DNA from: Propionicimonas sp.
GTDB lineage: Bacteria; Actinomycetota; Actinomycetes; Propionibacteriales; Propionibacteriaceae
Assembly: GCF_029975155.1 (NCBI RefSeq)
Contig: NZ_JARKPQ010000144.1
Coordinates: 1-58,261 of the forward strand
Direction: 5' to 3'
DNA: 58,261 bases
In this document: positions 57,144 through 58,261 of the stretch, one piece after another
How the letters are laid out: the number at the start of each line of letters is the position of its first letter
How positions within the stretch are numbered: position 1 is the first letter of the stretch
The notes under the pieces: model-generated
Told to the model about the DNA's origin: nothing
What the model saw: only the letters and a program-made list of their open reading frames with translations
Database searches by the model: none
Translations under genes and position numbers: made by a program

Positions 57144-57262
57144 CCGACCTGGAGCCTTTCCGCTCGGTCTCGGTCGAGCGAGTCGGCGCGGTGGTTGGAC
57201 GCCTGCCCGCCCACGTGATGACCCAGGTCGACAACGCGCTGCGGCTACACCTTCAGCTCTAG
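57119..57262 (+). pseudogene. mazF remnant with in-frame internal deletion
   Basis: 47 codons: [12 protein letters not shown] joined directly to [20 protein letters not shown] and ending LRLHLQL. Compared with the 115-residue MazF at 24876-25223, the ends match at about 88% of bases and 68 codons (204 bases) between LEP and RSVS are gone. The lost part includes the catalytic region, so it cannot be a toxin. The first 25 bases overlap the ROK gene in another frame. No antitoxin gene precedes it. Confidence 0.8.
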
Positions 57263-57299
57263 AGGCCTCCGGCCGCGGCATCGGTGCGATACTCCGTCT

Positions 57300-58022
57300 G
57301 TGTTCAGGCTGGCGGTCGCCCTGGCGGCGAGCACGTTGGTGGCCGGCTGTGGCGTCGCGATCCCACAGTTCGGCGGTCCCGTCCCTACGCCAGGGCACGT
57401 CTCGCTCAACGACCTGCCCGTCCCGGCGTATGTGTGCGCCGCTGTCGACGACACCTCGACGGTCGCCACGTTCCGGTCGTCCCTCATCGACTACGTCGAG
57501 TGCGCTCGGCAGTCGTGGACGCCCGCGCTGCAGGCCATCGGACGGCGGGCGCCCGACCCCGCGGTCTTCGTGGAAGCCACCGATGCCCCGAGCGCCTGCA
57601 CGGGCCTGCTCACCGACGACGAGGTCGGCATGTACTGCAGGCTGGACGGCAGTCTCGTCTTCTCCGACGACCTGAGGTGGATGGCCGACGACGGGGACCT
57701 GATCGCCGCCCGTGTCGCGTTCCACGAGTACGCCCACGCCGTCCAGCACGAACTCGGCATGGTCCTGGACGCCCCTTCCGGGAGCTCGACCCGCCGGATC
57801 GAACTGCAGGCGACCTGCTGGTCGGCGATGCTGCTGCGCACCCTCGACGGCCTCCAGGTCACCGACGAGGTCCGTCAGTATCTCGCCGATGACGTCGGCT
57901 CGGTCGGCGACGCCGACCACGGCACCTCCGAATCGCGTCGCCGGTGGACCCTGATCGGGTTCGACGCCACCAGCATGGCCGCCTGCGACACATCGAAGGC
58001 ACCCGAAAGCCACGTCTCCTGA
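57300..58022 (+). CDS. Putative zinc-metallopeptidase lipoprotein (neutral zinc metallopeptidase family)
   Basis: 240 residues; lipobox LVAGC with Cys17, so anchored outside the membrane. The zinc motif HEYAHAVQHELG near residue 142 is a full HExxH; a downstream Glu in RIELQATCWSA near 162 can be the third ligand (gluzincin-like, YpfJ-type family). Remaining Cys residues may form disulfides. GTG start at 57300, 37 bases after the mazF remnant. Substrate unknown. Confidence 0.82.
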   Translation: MFRLAVALAASTLVAGCGVAIPQFGGPVPTPGHVSLNDLPVPAYVCAAVDDTSTVATFRSSLIDYVECARQSWTPALQAIGRRAPDPAVFVEATDAPSACTGLLTDDEVGMYCRLDGSLVFSDDLRWMADDGDLIAARVAFHEYAHAVQHELGMVLDAPSGSSTRRIELQATCWSAMLLRTLDGLQVTDEVRQYLADDVGSVGDADHGTSESRRRWTLIGFDATSMAACDTSKAPESHVS

Positions 58023-58123
58023 ATCCGGGAGACGCGCGGGTGTCACGGGCGTCGAACACTTGTGCCCCCAGACCAGAATGGGAGTCACCGACAAGGCGAG
58101 CTGGCGACGATCCGGGGAGTGAG

Positions 58124-58261
58124 ATGACCGAGAAGGGCAACACCGAGGAGTTCGAGGTCACGCTCAGCAACGTGGTCGGCAAGATCGTCGAACTGGTCCG
58201 TGAGGGCAACGTGCGCCGGATCACGCTGAAGCGCGAGGGGAAGGTCCTGATGGAGGTCCCG
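58124..58261 (+). CDS. DUF4342 domain protein, N-terminal part
   Basis: 46 residues to the window edge, no stop. EFEVTLSNVVGKIVELVREG then VRRITLKREGKVLMEVP is the DUF4342 domain, a helix-strand unit common in actinobacteria and firmicutes and of unknown function. The ATG at 58124 follows GGGGAGTGAG. The gene continues to the right. Confidence 0.85.
   Translation, partial: MTEKGNTEEFEVTLSNVVGKIVELVREGNVRRITLKREGKVLMEVP

Overview
This is a GC-rich (roughly 70%) chromosomal segment from an actinobacterium (Actinomycetota). The signs are strong G/C third-position bias, many GTG starts, a GTP-type PEP carboxykinase, an LAYTG (sortase-E-like) wall-anchor motif, an ECF41-type sigma factor and a carbohydrate ABC importer that lacks its own ATPase. 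Dispersed CTCGACAAGCTCGA-type repeats would fit Propionibacteriales, but that placement is an inference.

Layout. 1-8.9 kb: end of pckG, a DMT-type transporter, then a LacI-controlled sugar locus (substrate-binding lipoprotein, two permeases, GH32/43-like hydrolase) with two palindromic operators, and an old-yellow-enzyme reductase. 9-15.1 kb: one gene for a 2023-residue cell-wall protein with five SdrB-type and three DUF11-type repeats. 15.3-20.1 kb: a scarred accessory region with rpiB, a truncated dhaL, a small island (unknown 272-residue protein, small membrane protein, orphan hipB with twin operators), an internally deleted P-loop kinase and a RES-type toxin-antitoxin pair. 20.2-27 kb: phospholipase-D-like protein, ArsR/SulP operon, VOC proteins, a RHH/MazF pair, a membrane M23 peptidase. 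27.1-31.9 kb: a MocR regulator surrounded by YCII, SnoaL-like and RibD/DHFR-like genes. Three promoters here share one architecture, TGGACYGG-N16-TGGNCC-N21-CCTAGCGT, so this looks like a local MocR regulon. 32-43 kb: two BBE-type flavoproteins, MFS transporter, ECF41 sigma factor with its oxidoreductase partner, an internally deleted LysR-like gene, alpha/beta hydrolase, two TetR regulators with paired palindromic operators, AraC regulator, SemiSWEET-like protein and a VOC remnant.

43.2-57.3 kb holds the most striking system. A minus-strand, largely overlapping operon encodes LacI regulator - PfkB kinase - ECF S component - EcfT - two EcfA ATPases - BtpA/SgcQ protein - amidotransferase-fold protein without cysteine - M24 peptidase-like protein - nucleoside hydrolase - ribokinase. 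Next to it lie HAD phosphatase, DeoC, GntR regulator and ROK kinase genes. The simplest reading is import of a nucleoside-like compound by an ECF transporter, cleavage to base and pentose, and phosphorylation; DeoC could take a deoxyribose branch. The two ATPases are unequal: one has lost the LSGGQ signature and the other carries Asp at the Q-loop position.

A recurring theme is gene remnants made by internal deletion: mazF (57.1 kb), the P-loop kinase, the LysR-like gene, dhaL, a DUF899 start and a VOC start. Several lie beside dispersed repeats. No rRNA, tRNA, CRISPR array, integrase or transposase gene was found.
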